Assembly (NCBI GenBank): GCA_030849075.1
Contig: JASAOO010003324.1
Coordinates: forward strand, 1-41,406
Source of the DNA: Zelonia costaricensis
Lineage: Eukaryota > Euglenozoa > Kinetoplastea > Trypanosomatida > Trypanosomatidae
Reading direction: 5' to 3'
Length of the DNA: 41,406 bases
Under the pieces are notes generated by a model that saw only the letters and a list, made by a program, of their open reading frames with translations, had not been told where the DNA came from and made no database searches. The position numbers were made by a program, and so were the translations under genes. Within the stretch, counting starts at the first letter, position 1. The number at the start of each line of letters is the position of its first letter. Shown here in pieces: positions 30,526 through 40,283 of the stretch.

Positions 30526-30912
30526 TCAGAGGGCAAAGGCTGCAAAGCTGATGGTGAACCACCCGGTTGCCATCGTGAGACCACCCACGGGCCCGAGACG
30601 GCGCATGGCCTGCGGGGCGCCGCAGGCGAGGGCGTAGCGGGTGCCGGCGGAGATTGTGATGCCAATCAAGAACAGCGAGGCCGCTACGGTCATGCGGTGT
30701 GCTGCCTTGGGCCGCGTCGGGGCCAGTACCTCCGCGAGGGTCAGCGATACGAGGGCAGCCATGCCGTGCGTAACTTGGTAGCGCGCAGTTGAGATGAAGC
30801 TCAAGCGCTCCTTTTCGTCTGCCGTCTGGAGTCTGTGGGCACCGTAGGCGCCGAGCAGCAGACCCGTGCCACTTAGAAAGCCGCTGTAGGCGAGAAGCGG
30901 CGCGTAGACCAT
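30526..30912 (-). CDS. DUF423 (YgdD/TMEM256) family membrane protein 1
   Basis: A complete 128-residue, four-helix membrane protein (approximate helices 5-24, 44-63, 72-93, 106-127), the normal size of the DUF423 family, whose function is unsettled. Family hallmarks are present: GAYGAH (21-26), ARYQVTHGMAAL (43-54), SAGTRY (88-93), and LGPVGGLTMATGW (106-118). Both conserved histidines (26 and 49) are kept. It is the leftmost of five tandem paralogues and belongs to the subgroup starting MVxxPL and ending in xAxxL. The start is the first ATG; an acceptor-like AG lies about 33 bases upstream. Confidence 0.94.
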   Translation of the reverse strand: MVYAPLLAYSGFLSGTGLLLGAYGAHRLQTADEKERLSFISTARYQVTHGMAALVSLTLAEVLAPTRPKAAHRMTVAASLFLIGITISAGTRYALACGAPQAMRRLGPVGGLTMATGWFTISFAAFAL

Positions 30913-32769
30913 CGTGACGGAAAAAAAAAGGGAGAGAGACGGAGGCTCAAGATGGATGGGAGGGGACGGGGGGGGGGTGCGAGAAGGTGACGTGGATGAC
31001 GGTGCACACGGTTGACAGAGACACGGGAGCTCAGCACAGACACGAAGCGTTGTGAAGAGGGAGGGAAGCAGCGAGCGGTGTGAATGGTAGCTGGAAGGGG
31101 GTGGCGGGTGGCGGAAGAAGTCGGGAAAAGCAGATGGCAGTGCCTGGTTTGGTGAGTTGAAGATGGGCATGCTGGAGCGGCACGGACTCCTACAGAAGCG
31201 CGTGGCTAGGTTGTGACGCGATAGCGCCTCGATTAAGGCCGGGTAGCTCTGCTGCGATGCACTTCTTTACCGCGCAAACACACACACACACACACGAGAA
31301 AGGTGTCTTCTCCAGCACCATTGCCACAGGCCCGCACACACAATTGGTTCTGTTCTCGCTATCGTGTGTGTGTGTGTGTTCTCTGTCACTTCATTTGTGT
31401 GCGCTCTTTGCTGAACGGCGCGCACAAGTCGTGGACTGCGTAGCCCCCCCTCCCCCTCCACCCCCGGGGGATACTGGAAAAGAGGGATAGTGGGATCTTC
31501 GACAAGAGAGAGAAAAGAGGGCCTGTGTGTCCTGGAAAACGGGAAGGGGACGTTGCGGCTTCGCGTGCCGAATGCGTTTGCGTGCGTGAGTGGGAGTGTG
31601 CGTGCAAGCTTCATCTGGAACACATCGAGGACCTTCGTGGGCTGCAGCTCACCTTCACCAGACGTGGACACGAACACGAGCATCAGCAGCCGCGGAGAGG
31701 CAAAAGGCCGTCGAGTCGAAACGAGATGCGAATGCGCAGAACACCGGAAAGCACAAGAGTGACACGGTGGAATCCCCAAAAATGGGAAAACAACAAGAAA
31801 AACACAAGCACAAGCACGTACAGTTGGGTGATCAAGGACGGCTTAGCTTAAAAGAGCGACGGAGAAGAGGTCGAGCACGCAACGCGGGCCGCGACAGACT
31901 TGTGTCTCACTGAGAAGAGCTGCCGCTGCGAGCCCTCTCGCGCTCGGCTGCTCCTCCGAACGCAAGGGAACGCAGAAGCGCCGCAGATGCGCTGACGATA
32001 ACCAGCTTCGCAACTCACCTTTGCCTTGCTGTCTGGCGTGGCCGAGAGTGTGCGAGCGCCTCTCGCTGCTGCTCACCAACACACAAACACAAACGGACGC
32101 GCCGTGGACGAAGACCCTTTTCTCTCCACTGCCCTTCATGAGGAGCGGAGGGCAATGAGGCCTCACTCCTCGACAGCTCCAAGGCCTTCATGAATGCGCC
32201 CCCGTGCGCGTGTGTGTGTCTGTGAGTCTCTTCTTTGGAAGACCCACGAGTGCGGCACAAGGACGGCGAGTCGGTCAGGCGCGGGGCACAAGGCGGAGTG
32301 GCCCGTCATCGCGCAGCCCGTTGTAGGCATCCGAAGACGTAGGTGTGCTATTGGGTAGTTGGAAAAGAAACGGAACGGGCTAGATATGCTGTCGAGGAGG
32401 AAAACAAAAAAAAAATGCGTGCACCTGTGTCCTTCAGGAAACAAGAAGCATGATGACACGCACGCACAGACAAGCACGATCGTGCAGGGCCCTGAACGCG
32501 AGGTACGTCTGTGTCTGTGCGTGCGTGGGTGCGGGGCAGTAATTTTGGTGTGTCAGAAAGAAAACAGCGCGCGCGAGACAGAGACAGAGAGAGAGAAGAA
32601 AGAAGAGGAAACACGAGCACAATACGCGAACGCGGTACAGCACGTGGAGTCGCCCAGCCTTGCCATCCGCAGCACACGGGCTTCTCTCCACCAGAGACAA
32701 TAATCCAAAGGAAAGGCTGAGATCGACTCATGTTCTTTTTTTTTTTTGCTTTCAGTGAGTTCTTCAGTT
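30913..32769. other. Intergenic region in the DUF423 array
   Basis: No gene is seen in 1.86 kb. The part from about 31850 to 32350 is less repetitive than most non-coding DNA here, but open frames there lack proper starts. CA and TG runs lie at about 31279-31294 and 31365-31380, poly-A at 32406-32415, poly-T at 32737-32748. Confidence 0.65.
30946..30987 (-). promoter_or_regulatory. Putative spliced-leader acceptor, DUF423 gene 1
   Basis: On minus, caccccccccgtcccctccc and following pyrimidines lead to catcttgAG at plus 30946-30947, about 33 bases before the ATG. Confidence 0.45.
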
Positions 32770-33153
32770 TCACAGGGCGAAGGCGGCTACCATCTCGCAG
32801 CACCAGCCAAGCATAATGACGAGCCCGCCGATCGGGGTCAGAATGCCGACTTGCTTCGGGACGCCCAAGGCCATGACGTAGATGGTGCCGGCAAACAGGG
32901 TCGCCCCGATGACGAGCAGCCACGCCGCAACCTTCAGGCGCTTGGCCGCCGCCGGCTTCGAAGCGCTGAGCAGCTCAGCCAACGTGATGCTGACGAGGGC
33001 GGCGAGACTCTGCACCATCTGGTAGTGCGCGGCGGTGTTGAAGGCGATGCGGGTCTTGTCGTTGGCGTCCAGGCCATGGGCACTGAAGGCGCCGGCAATG
33101 ACGCCTGTCAGGCCGAGGAAGCCGCAGTAGAAGAGGAGGGGCGCGTAGACCAT
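32770..33153 (-). CDS. DUF423 family membrane protein 2
   Basis: A complete 127-residue, four-helix protein (approximate helices 5-25, 45-63, 73-95, 105-125) and the most canonical by sequence: GAFSAHGL (21-28), FAGTIY (87-92), LTPIGGLVIMLGW (105-117). The usual YQxxH is YQMVQ here, so the second conserved histidine is Gln48. Starts MVYAPLLFYCGF and ends AAFAL, clearly close to gene 1. The acceptor-like site is about 75 bases upstream of the ATG. Confidence 0.95.
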   Translation of the reverse strand: MVYAPLLFYCGFLGLTGVIAGAFSAHGLDANDKTRIAFNTAAHYQMVQSLAALVSITLAELLSASKPAAAKRLKVAAWLLVIGATLFAGTIYVMALGVPKQVGILTPIGGLVIMLGWCCEMVAAFAL

Positions 33154-33978
33154 GGTGGGCGATGGGGGTGCGGGGGCGAGGCGAGGAGGAAGGTGAGGGA
33201 GTGGCCGGAGACGGTGCTGGTGATGTCGCTGAGGGGGGACGGCGGGCGGGGGGGGAGAGGGTGCAGATGGCGCGAGTTGGCTGGCTGTGGTGCATAAAGG
33301 CGGAAGCTGTCCCGCGGCATTGGCGGAGGCGATGCGACGGGTGTAGTGGGGGGTGCGAGCAAACATGGCTCATGCAGAGAGGGAGAGAGGTGAGGCAGAG
33401 GGGAGGGGCGGAGGGGCCAGGGCAGATGTCCGCGCAGCGGCGCGGGGCGAGAGGGTTGCGTACCGGGCGTGCGACTGGCCGCAGCTGCAACGCCAGCACC
33501 AGCAGCAGTGCGGCGATGTGGGAGTCGACGGACACGGTCACCACATCGCGTGATAAAGCGCATGGGCACCGCGCGCGTGCCTGCCGCTGCATGGCGGCTG
33601 AATTTCGCCACTCCACACGCGTGCCTGGCGCTCCGCTCGTTTCCTGTTTCCGTCTGCTGGACCAATCGTGGCAGTATCACGAATCACAAGTTTCATCCGG
33701 CAGCTGCTGCTCGTCGCGACCGCGGCCTTGACACCGCTCATGTGCGCGAGCAAGCCGGCAGAGGGGATGGGAGGGGGAGGGGAGGGCGAGAGAAGCCATC
33801 GATCGATCGGTTGCGTGCGACGTCTACAACTATCTGTTTGCTTGTTGGTCTGCTGCGCTGCCACCCCTCTGGAGTGAGGGGGGGGGGTGCGTGGCACTGT
33901 GGCGCGCATCCATAGAGAGAGGAGGGGGAGGGGGCCGGAGGGCTGCACCGGCATCCCCGCTGGCAGGGGCGGCGCGGC
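33154..33978. other. Short spacer in the DUF423 array
   Basis: Only 0.8 kb separates genes 2 and 3, the shortest spacer in the array. No gene is seen. G-rich patch near 33880-33889. Confidence 0.7.
33229..33262 (-). promoter_or_regulatory. Putative spliced-leader acceptor, DUF423 gene 2
   Basis: On minus, ctctccccccccgcccgccg plus cccccctcAG ends at plus 33229-33230, about 75 bases before the ATG. A long pyrimidine tract with the first AG after it. Confidence 0.5.
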
Positions 33979-34362
33979 TCACAGCACGAGGGCGGCCGCG
34001 AGGACGGAGAGCCAGCCACCCATCATGATGTATCCGCCCAGCGGCGCCAGCCGGCGGATGGTCTTTGGCGCGCCGAACGTGCGGGCATAGATGGTGCCGG
34101 AGAAGAGGGAGGTGCCGACGAGGAACATCCACGCGGCGAGGTGCAGCCGCCGCGCCGCCGCCGGGTTCGACGTCTGCAAGCTCTTGCTGAAGGCGGTGGC
34201 GGCGAGGGCGGCCATGCTGTGCATGAGCTGGTAGTTCGCCCCCGTCAGGAAGGCGTTGCGCTCGTCCGGCGTCCTGCTCTGCAGCGCGTGCGAGCCGACG
34301 GCGCCGGCGATGACGCCCGTGCAGCCGAGGAGGCCGCTGTACGCGAGTGGGACGTTGACCAT
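33979..34362 (-). CDS. DUF423 family membrane protein 3
   Basis: A complete 127-residue, four-helix protein with GAVGSHAL (20-27), YQLMHSMAAL (44-53), FSGTIY (87-92) and LAPLGGYIMMGGW (105-117); both conserved histidines (25 and 48) are present. It belongs with genes 1 and 2 (start MVNVPLAYSG, end AAALVL). FSGTIY and a downstream GAP are very like the bacterial family. The first ATG is about 32 bases after an acceptor-like AG. Confidence 0.95.
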   Translation of the reverse strand: MVNVPLAYSGLLGCTGVIAGAVGSHALQSRTPDERNAFLTGANYQLMHSMAALAATAFSKSLQTSNPAAARRLHLAAWMFLVGTSLFSGTIYARTFGAPKTIRRLAPLGGYIMMGGWLSVLAAALVL

Positions 34363-37196
34363 GGCTGCTGGCTGCTTCAGCGCGGCTGGGGACGCTTGTG
34401 GGAATAACGAAGGGAGGGAAGGGGAGGTTGGTGCGGTTGGGCGAAGACAGTTGATGAACGGAGGAGGGTGCCTGTGTGTGTGTGTGTCTGTGTGTGTGTG
34501 GAGGGGCTGGGGGAGGCGATGTTGTTGGGGAGGGAGTGCGAGAGAGCGATAATCTGCGCAGTGATGTGGGGAGGGTGGGGACGGAGAAGATAGGGGGGGG
34601 GAGGAGGTGACGAGGGCTCGACTCTTGACAGAAAGGGAGAGGGTGTGCCGGGGGGGGGGGGGGGGGAGGGGCTGGGTGTGTTGCACGGCTCGAGGAGAGA
34701 GTACACACGCTACACCCGACTGCAGGCACCACAGAACGCGGCTGCCAAGCGCGGCAATGCCGTCTGTGGATGCGAGGACCGACACGCTTTTCTCACGTGC
34801 GCGATGAGTTGCAGCGATGTCGCTTCCACTTTATTGCCAGGTGCTGAGAAGGAGGAGAGGTCGCGGTCGAAGAAGAAGGAAGAGGACGCCGACACACAAC
34901 CGGAGCACGCCTTGAAGTGAAGGCAGCTCCGGCGGTGACTCAATCGCGGTCTGCACTTCTGCTTAAGAAAAGAAGGCCGCTGCTGACGCGCAGTCAAACG
35001 CACAAACACACGCACACGTAGACGCAAACCCCCCGTCGCACCGCGGGTTCTCAACATCAAAAGGGAAAATTGAGAGAAAGTCGATCGAAGAGATAGAAGG
35101 GAGGGAGAGAGAAGGGGAAACAGAAAGACGTTGCGAAGGGGCGGGGGTAGAGTTGAGAAGGCGAGGGAGCAACCATCCCCAGATCTCGCCTGGGCGACAT
35201 CAAAAGCTGGGGCGTCATCGATCGGTGTTGGGGGGCGGAGAGTCGGTGCGTCGTCATGCGACCCCACGCGCGAGCCATCGAGGTCGCGTTGCGAGCAGCG
35301 GCAGCGGCAGGGCCTCCACGAAGCGAGGCGACGGGATGCTGAGAGAAGCTGGCATGCGCGCCGAACGCGCTCCGGAGACCGTCGCCGCAGGATGCACGCC
35401 TGAGATGGAGGACACTCCTACGTCAGCGGGCCCCCCAACGGAAGCTACTTGCACGTGCTTTCTGTGTGCTTCCTGCCCCCCCCCACCCTCCCTGAACGTG
35501 CATCAATGCCCGAGGGCGTAAACGCACTCTGCTATTGCCACACTCCATGCGCCCCCCTCGCTGCTGTTGTTTCTCCCTTCCGCCCTCGGCTGCCCTCCAC
35601 TGCTCCCCGCCTCTCACAGACGCTGACGGGGAAGCCGCGCTCGTACGTCACGCGTTCCCCCGCTCTTCACACGTGCTCAACAGCTTCCTCACCTCTGTTT
35701 TGATGGAAGGTCGGGTGCTGCCGCCGCAGCACACACACACACACACACGCAGTCAGGCGCCTCAGTTCAGTCGCTTCTCCCTTTTCCAACTGTCCCCCCC
35801 CCCTGCGTAGGAGCGCAGAATGGGATTGAGGGACGGCGACGGAGAACGAGCCGCTTCGCGTGTTCGCCCCCTTTTTGCGAGAGGAGGAGGGAGAGGGGAG
35901 GGGCCTATTCTTCCGTTTCTGGTGAGGCGGCACCAATCGACGCCGGGCCGCAGACAGCAACAACAACAAAAACAACCACAACAAAGAGAGACATTGCCGC
36001 TGGCGTAGACACACCGCTGCGTGTCACTTAGATGACCCCGCCGTGAACGAACCCTCCCCCCCATCTGCGACGTCGACCTTTGGTCCTCCGCTCTCATTTC
36101 CCGGTCGCAACACCGACGGGGGGGGGGCACTCGCAGTTCCCTCCACGGTTCCCTCCTCACTCTTCAAAGGCAAAAAGAGTACAACTTGTCCGACTGCGTG
36201 TTGGCGGTGACGCAAAAGAGTTGAGGAGAAGACAAGGAAAGCCGGACGACGCTGCTTGGCTGTGAAGTTGGAAAGCGTCGACACTACCGACGCACACACA
36301 GACGGAGAAGCGTAAAGACGCGGACTGAGGGAGAAGCCGGGTGCAGGTGCGGGAGGCGTGGAGGAGGAGCGCGCCGAAGGGCAGCCAGGGGTGCCACGCA
36401 AGCTTGAGAAAGGGGAAACGACACCGGAAAGAAAAAAAAACACAAAATAAAGAGAGGCGAAGCCACTGCGCCGTGCGTCACAGAGCTGGAAACGAGCGGG
36501 GGTGGGGTGGGGAGGGAGGAGGAGAGCTCGGAAAGAGACAAGAGCCGCTCAGTGGACAAACAACCGCGAGGTTGAGAGAATGAAGGGGGAGGGGAGAAGG
36601 CGGCGCAGCGGATGTAGGGAGGAGAGATGCGGCACATGACAGGCCACACGCTCGCCTCGCACTGATTCCTGTAAGTCCCCCCCTCCTGTGAAAACGTGGA
36701 GAAACACGCGAAGAGGACCAGGCGTGTGTGCGGCCCACTCTCTCCCCCGACTTCCTCGACTTGACCAGTTTCCTTTTTCCTCTACTTCATCCTCCACGCA
36801 CCCCTCAACAAGGCCACGCGCGCGGCGCCTCTCCTCAGAAACAACAGCGAACACACACACAAGAGAGAAAAAAAGGCACCAACACAGGGAAAGAACATCG
36901 AGCGCCGCACCGCAGCCACACCCACCACGGCGGTCATCAAGTCTCAACGAGGACACCCGTCAAGTCCAAAACACAAACACACACACACACATCGAGCACG
37001 AAGAAGAGGAACGCAGCGACACATGCTGCGGCGCACGTCGGCCATGTGCGTCTCTCGAAACTACGCTATGAAGCTATGAGAGTGCTTGTGTGTGTGGGGG
37101 GGGGGGGGAGGAGAAGGGTCGTCGCGACGCTCCCCATGCTCCTGCTCTTTCAAAGGTGGCCCCTGGATCTGCGCCTCTTCTCTCTTCGTCCTTGCT
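34363..37196. other. 2.8 kb spacer in the DUF423 array
   Basis: No convincing gene. Open frames at minus 34710-35267, 36024-36443 and 36549-36956 look weak; the last two begin with GTG. A 17-base G run is at 34650-34666, with CA and TG runs near 34478-34500, 35731-35748 and 36978-36990. The part about 35150-35600 is of more even composition. Confidence 0.6.
34395..34428 (-). promoter_or_regulatory. Putative spliced-leader acceptor, DUF423 gene 3
   Basis: On minus, cctccccttccctcccttcg and on to ttcccacaAG end at plus 34395-34396, about 32 bases before the ATG. Confidence 0.5.
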
Positions 37197-37595
37197 TTAC
37201 CAGTAGAGCCCGGCGAGGGCCACGTTGATCCAGCCCAGCACGAGCACCAGCCCGCTCGTTGGGGTGAGCGGGCCCATGAACTTGGGGCAGATACGGAGGC
37301 AGAGGGAGTAGATCGAGCCGGCAAACCCGAGGGAGCCGGCGAGGACGAGGTAGAAGCCCTTGTTCAGGCGCGACGCCGCCTCGGGCGACTCGACGGCCAG
37401 TGGCATCATCCACGCAATCGCGGCGAGCGCGACGGTGTGGGCGATGTGGTACTGGTTTGCCGTCAGCCACGACCGGCGCTGGCGCATGTTCAGCGTCGTC
37501 TTGAGCCGCGAGCCCAGCATGTCCATCGCGAAGCTGGACGCACCAACGCAGCCCACGATCACCATGGGCACCTGCGCGGACTTGAGCGAGGACAT
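37197..37595 (-). CDS. DUF423 family membrane protein 4 (divergent)
   Basis: A complete 132-residue protein with four hydrophobic segments (about 10-27, 49-66, 79-100, 112-131). The C-terminal half is clearly DUF423: FAGSIY (91-96) and LTPTSGLVLVLGW (110-122). The first half is divergent: the usual GAxGAH is replaced by GASSFAMDML, so the first histidine position is Asp25. NQYHIAHTVA (47-56) keeps His53. N-terminal MSSLKSAQVPM and the NQYHI motif group it with gene 5. The first ATG is 16 bases after an acceptor-like AG. Divergence may mean relaxed constraint or a new role. Confidence 0.9.
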   Translation of the reverse strand: MSSLKSAQVPMVIVGCVGASSFAMDMLGSRLKTTLNMRQRRSWLTANQYHIAHTVALAAIAWMMPLAVESPEAASRLNKGFYLVLAGSLGFAGSIYSLCLRICPKFMGPLTPTSGLVLVLGWINVALAGLYW

Positions 37596-37611
37596 GGCGC
37601 TGCAGTATGAG

Positions 37612-37692
37612 CTGAGGGACGACAGCAAAAGGCGTTGATGGATGCCAGAGGAGGGGGAGAGAGTGGGGAGGGAGGGAGCGGGGGGGGGGGGG
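37612..37692 (-). promoter_or_regulatory. Putative spliced-leader acceptor, DUF423 gene 4
   Basis: On minus, a run of about 14 C and pyrimidine-rich DNA (ctccctccctccccactctc and on) leads, through ccttttgctgtcgtccctc, to AG at plus 37612-37613, 16 bases before the ATG. Confidence 0.4.
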
Positions 37693-39261
37693 GAAGCGTA
37701 GGCTGCGGAACTGTGTAGACGCGGGGGGCGGCGGTAGAGAGTGGGGGCGAAGAGAGAGAGAGAGAGCTGATGGAGTTGAGACTTGTCTGAGCGTCGGGAG
37801 CGTGCCCGCATGTTTGTGCGTTAAGCGGGGGCGGAGGGGAAGGGGAAGAGGAGGGTGGGGCGAGAAATGAAGAGTCCGTGAAAGAGAATAGGGGAAAAGG
37901 AGGCAACTTCCTTGCGAAAAAAAAGGCAGCATCGGTGCAACCCGGCGCGATCCGGGAGCGCTAACGTGGACCGACTGACACACTGCGATGCAGTGTCCAA
38001 TAGGGTCAGGGAGGCCCGCCGCCTCTGTGCACACAGGCGGTGCATCGCCACCGTCAGCCTTCTGCCCGCGAGTGCACACGCCCGCGTAGGCTCTGCATAC
38101 ACGGACACCAAGTGAAACAGCTGCGTACCTCCTCTCAAGCTCACAACATGAAAAAGGCTCTTCGTTTTTGTTTTTTGGTTTCTCGCTTTATCAAATTCTC
38201 GTTTCACAACGTGACGACATCCCGCTTCGATCGTGTGTCGGCGCTTGCATTACTCCTCTGTCTGTCGCCGTCGTCCATCTCGCCAATTAGCTTTCCCTCC
38301 GCCTATGGAAGTCTCCAGAGGGGGAGGCGGATGGGTTGGGGTAGGGAGTGTTCCATCGGCATCTCTGGACGTGTGGCGCGCCGTAGCGTTTTGTCCCCGG
38401 TCGCAAGTGAGAGGAGGGCGGCGGGGAGCGGGGGCGGGAAGAAGATGAAAAAGGGGCCTGCTCCGTTTCACCTTGCCCATTTCTTTTTTTTTTGTGTGTG
38501 TGTTTTGATGGAGTCATTGATTGGTGTGGCGTAGAAGAAAGGAGGAGAGGGAAAAGAAAGAGAGGAGATGGGAAAAAGAGCGAAGAAGCAAGTGGAAGGT
38601 GTGTGTGTGTGTGTTTTAAAGGCTGGCTGGCGTGTGCTGACGCGCGCTCGCCGCACAAGGGTGCGGTGACGGCGAATGCGTAGTGCGGCGCTGTGTCGCA
38701 AAATGTGCGACTGGGCAATGGAAGACGCACTTGAACGCAAGGACCGCTTTTACCCATCCCCGTAACCGTCGCACGGAGAGGCATCCCCCTCCTCACCCGA
38801 CGGCACTACACAAACAAACACACACACGTACGTACCAGACGCACCCACAAATGGTGGGGGGGGGGTAAACCACTGGCGACCATGAAAATGAAAAAAAGAC
38901 CTGAAGAGGCCAGGAAGCGAGTCAGGCACGTTTAAGCCATGGGGGTGGGCAACCCACGCGCGAGCGAAAAATGGAAGAAAAACAAAGATAAGAAAGCGCA
39001 GGAAGAGAGGAGGGGACGGAGGGCAGGGGAGTGGGCCCGGGTTGTGGTGGTGTGGTTGGTGGGACTGGGGAGGAGGTTGTGGGGGGGGAAGAGGAGTCCG
39101 AGCGAATCGAAGCGTGGTGTGCACCAGCCTGGAAATGCGGCGGGAAACAGAGGAAAGGGCAAGGTGCGTGCAGCTCGGGGCTTCGGTAGCCTCGCCGCGT
39201 GGGCGGTTTTTTTTTTTTTGAACTCTTTGTTGTTGCGCGGTGGCGGCGCGTCAGCGGGGGG

Positions 39262-39325
39262 TGGGGTGGGGGGTTGAGAAGGGGGGGGGGAAACNTGGGG
39301 TGGGGGGTTGAGGGGGGGGGGAAAC
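39262..39325. repeat. 30-33 bp G-rich duplication around an N
   Basis: The sequence tggggtggggggttgag, then G-rich, then aaac, occurs at 39262-39294 and again at 39296-39325, with only the N at 39295 between. The copies differ near the G run. Same signature as the N at 4846, so probably an assembly join. Confidence 0.88.
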
Positions 39326-39866
39326 GCGAAAGAGGAAGGAGGACGCCCCTCCGGCAGGCACTGCTGCTGTCCTCAACGGCGTGCGTCCACACACGCTCCG
39401 ACAAGGAGAGAAAGAATGAAGGGAGAGATGGGGAGGGGGGGGTGAGGCGCTACACACGGGAGCAGCTCGCGGTCACTCAGCGCTAAAGACGGTACAAAAA
39501 AAAACCCAAACACGTGGCAAAGAAGGAGCAGACGTGTACGGGGGAAAAAAAAGCTAGAGGGGACCGGGCGATCGCCTGACCAGCACCGCAAGCGAACGCC
39601 AACGCACACACGCGCACGCACGCAGACTGTCAGCTGCGCTGCGCTTGCCTTCTTGTGTAGAGATGGAGGACAAGAGGCAAAACAACAACAAAAAAAAACA
39701 AGCCACACATGGACGGCGGCGAACCACCGACTCTCCGGCTTTGCAACACTCGGTGCCGCCGGCATCTTGTTCAACCGCCGTCATCGCCACGCCGCCTCAC
39801 CGCCTGTCTTCCGCCCACTGACCCGACTCGCTCGTCTGCGTCGCACGCTGCGGCACGTTTCCCTCC

Positions 39867-40283
39867 CTACGCCTTCATCTGGGAGCCGCCAAGGCCGACG
39901 CAGACCCAGCCCGCGGCGAGCAAGATGCCACCCAGCAGCGGTGTCTGCGCCAGGAAGTGCGGCTTGTGCACGGTGCTGTAGACGTACCGCGAGCCCGCGA
40001 GCACCACCGTACCGGCGGCGAAGAGAGCGTACGCGCGGCGGAAGTGCCCTGCCGCCGGCTCCGACAGACGCGGCGCAATGGAGGCAACGACGAGCATGGC
40101 GACGGAGTGGACAATGTGATACTGGTTGCCCACGTTGTACGCCTTGAACTGGTTCGTGTCCATCAGCTCGAGGAATGCGTGCGAGCCGAGGGCACCGAGC
40201 ACGACGCCGAGACCACCCGACAGGGCCGCTGCCATCATGGGCACGTTCGCGCCAGAGAGTGCCGTGCGAATGCTAGCCGACAT
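39867..40283 (-). CDS. DUF423 family membrane protein 5
   Basis: A complete 138-residue protein with four hydrophobic segments (about 15-35, 55-72, 84-102, 113-132). It has GALGSHAF (30-37), NQYHIVHSVAML (53-64), LAGSRY (95-100) and LLGGILLAAGW (116-126), and keeps both conserved histidines (35 and 59). It has an N-terminal extension (MSASIRTALSGANVP) and a short hydrophilic C-terminal end (GGSQMKA). NQYHI places it with gene 4. It is the first of the array to be transcribed in this window; more copies may lie beyond the right edge. The first ATG is used. Confidence 0.95.
   Translation of the reverse strand: MSASIRTALSGANVPMMAAALSGGLGVVLGALGSHAFLELMDTNQFKAYNVGNQYHIVHSVAMLVVASIAPRLSEPAAGHFRRAYALFAAGTVVLAGSRYVYSTVHKPHFLAQTPLLGGILLAAGWVCVGLGGSQMKA

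Larger units (their letters stand above)
37596..39866. other. 2.3 kb spacer in the DUF423 array
   Basis: No gene is seen. It includes the N at 39295 with its short duplication, G-runs, poly-T at about 39207-39219, poly-A at about 39687-39697, and TG runs near 38493-38504 and 38600-38613. Confidence 0.65.

Noticed and set aside
36024..36956. Two minus frames (36024-36443, 36549-36956) in the DUF423 spacer
   Set aside because: Both start with GTG codons and show no hydrophobic helices or DUF423 motifs, so they are not extra array members.
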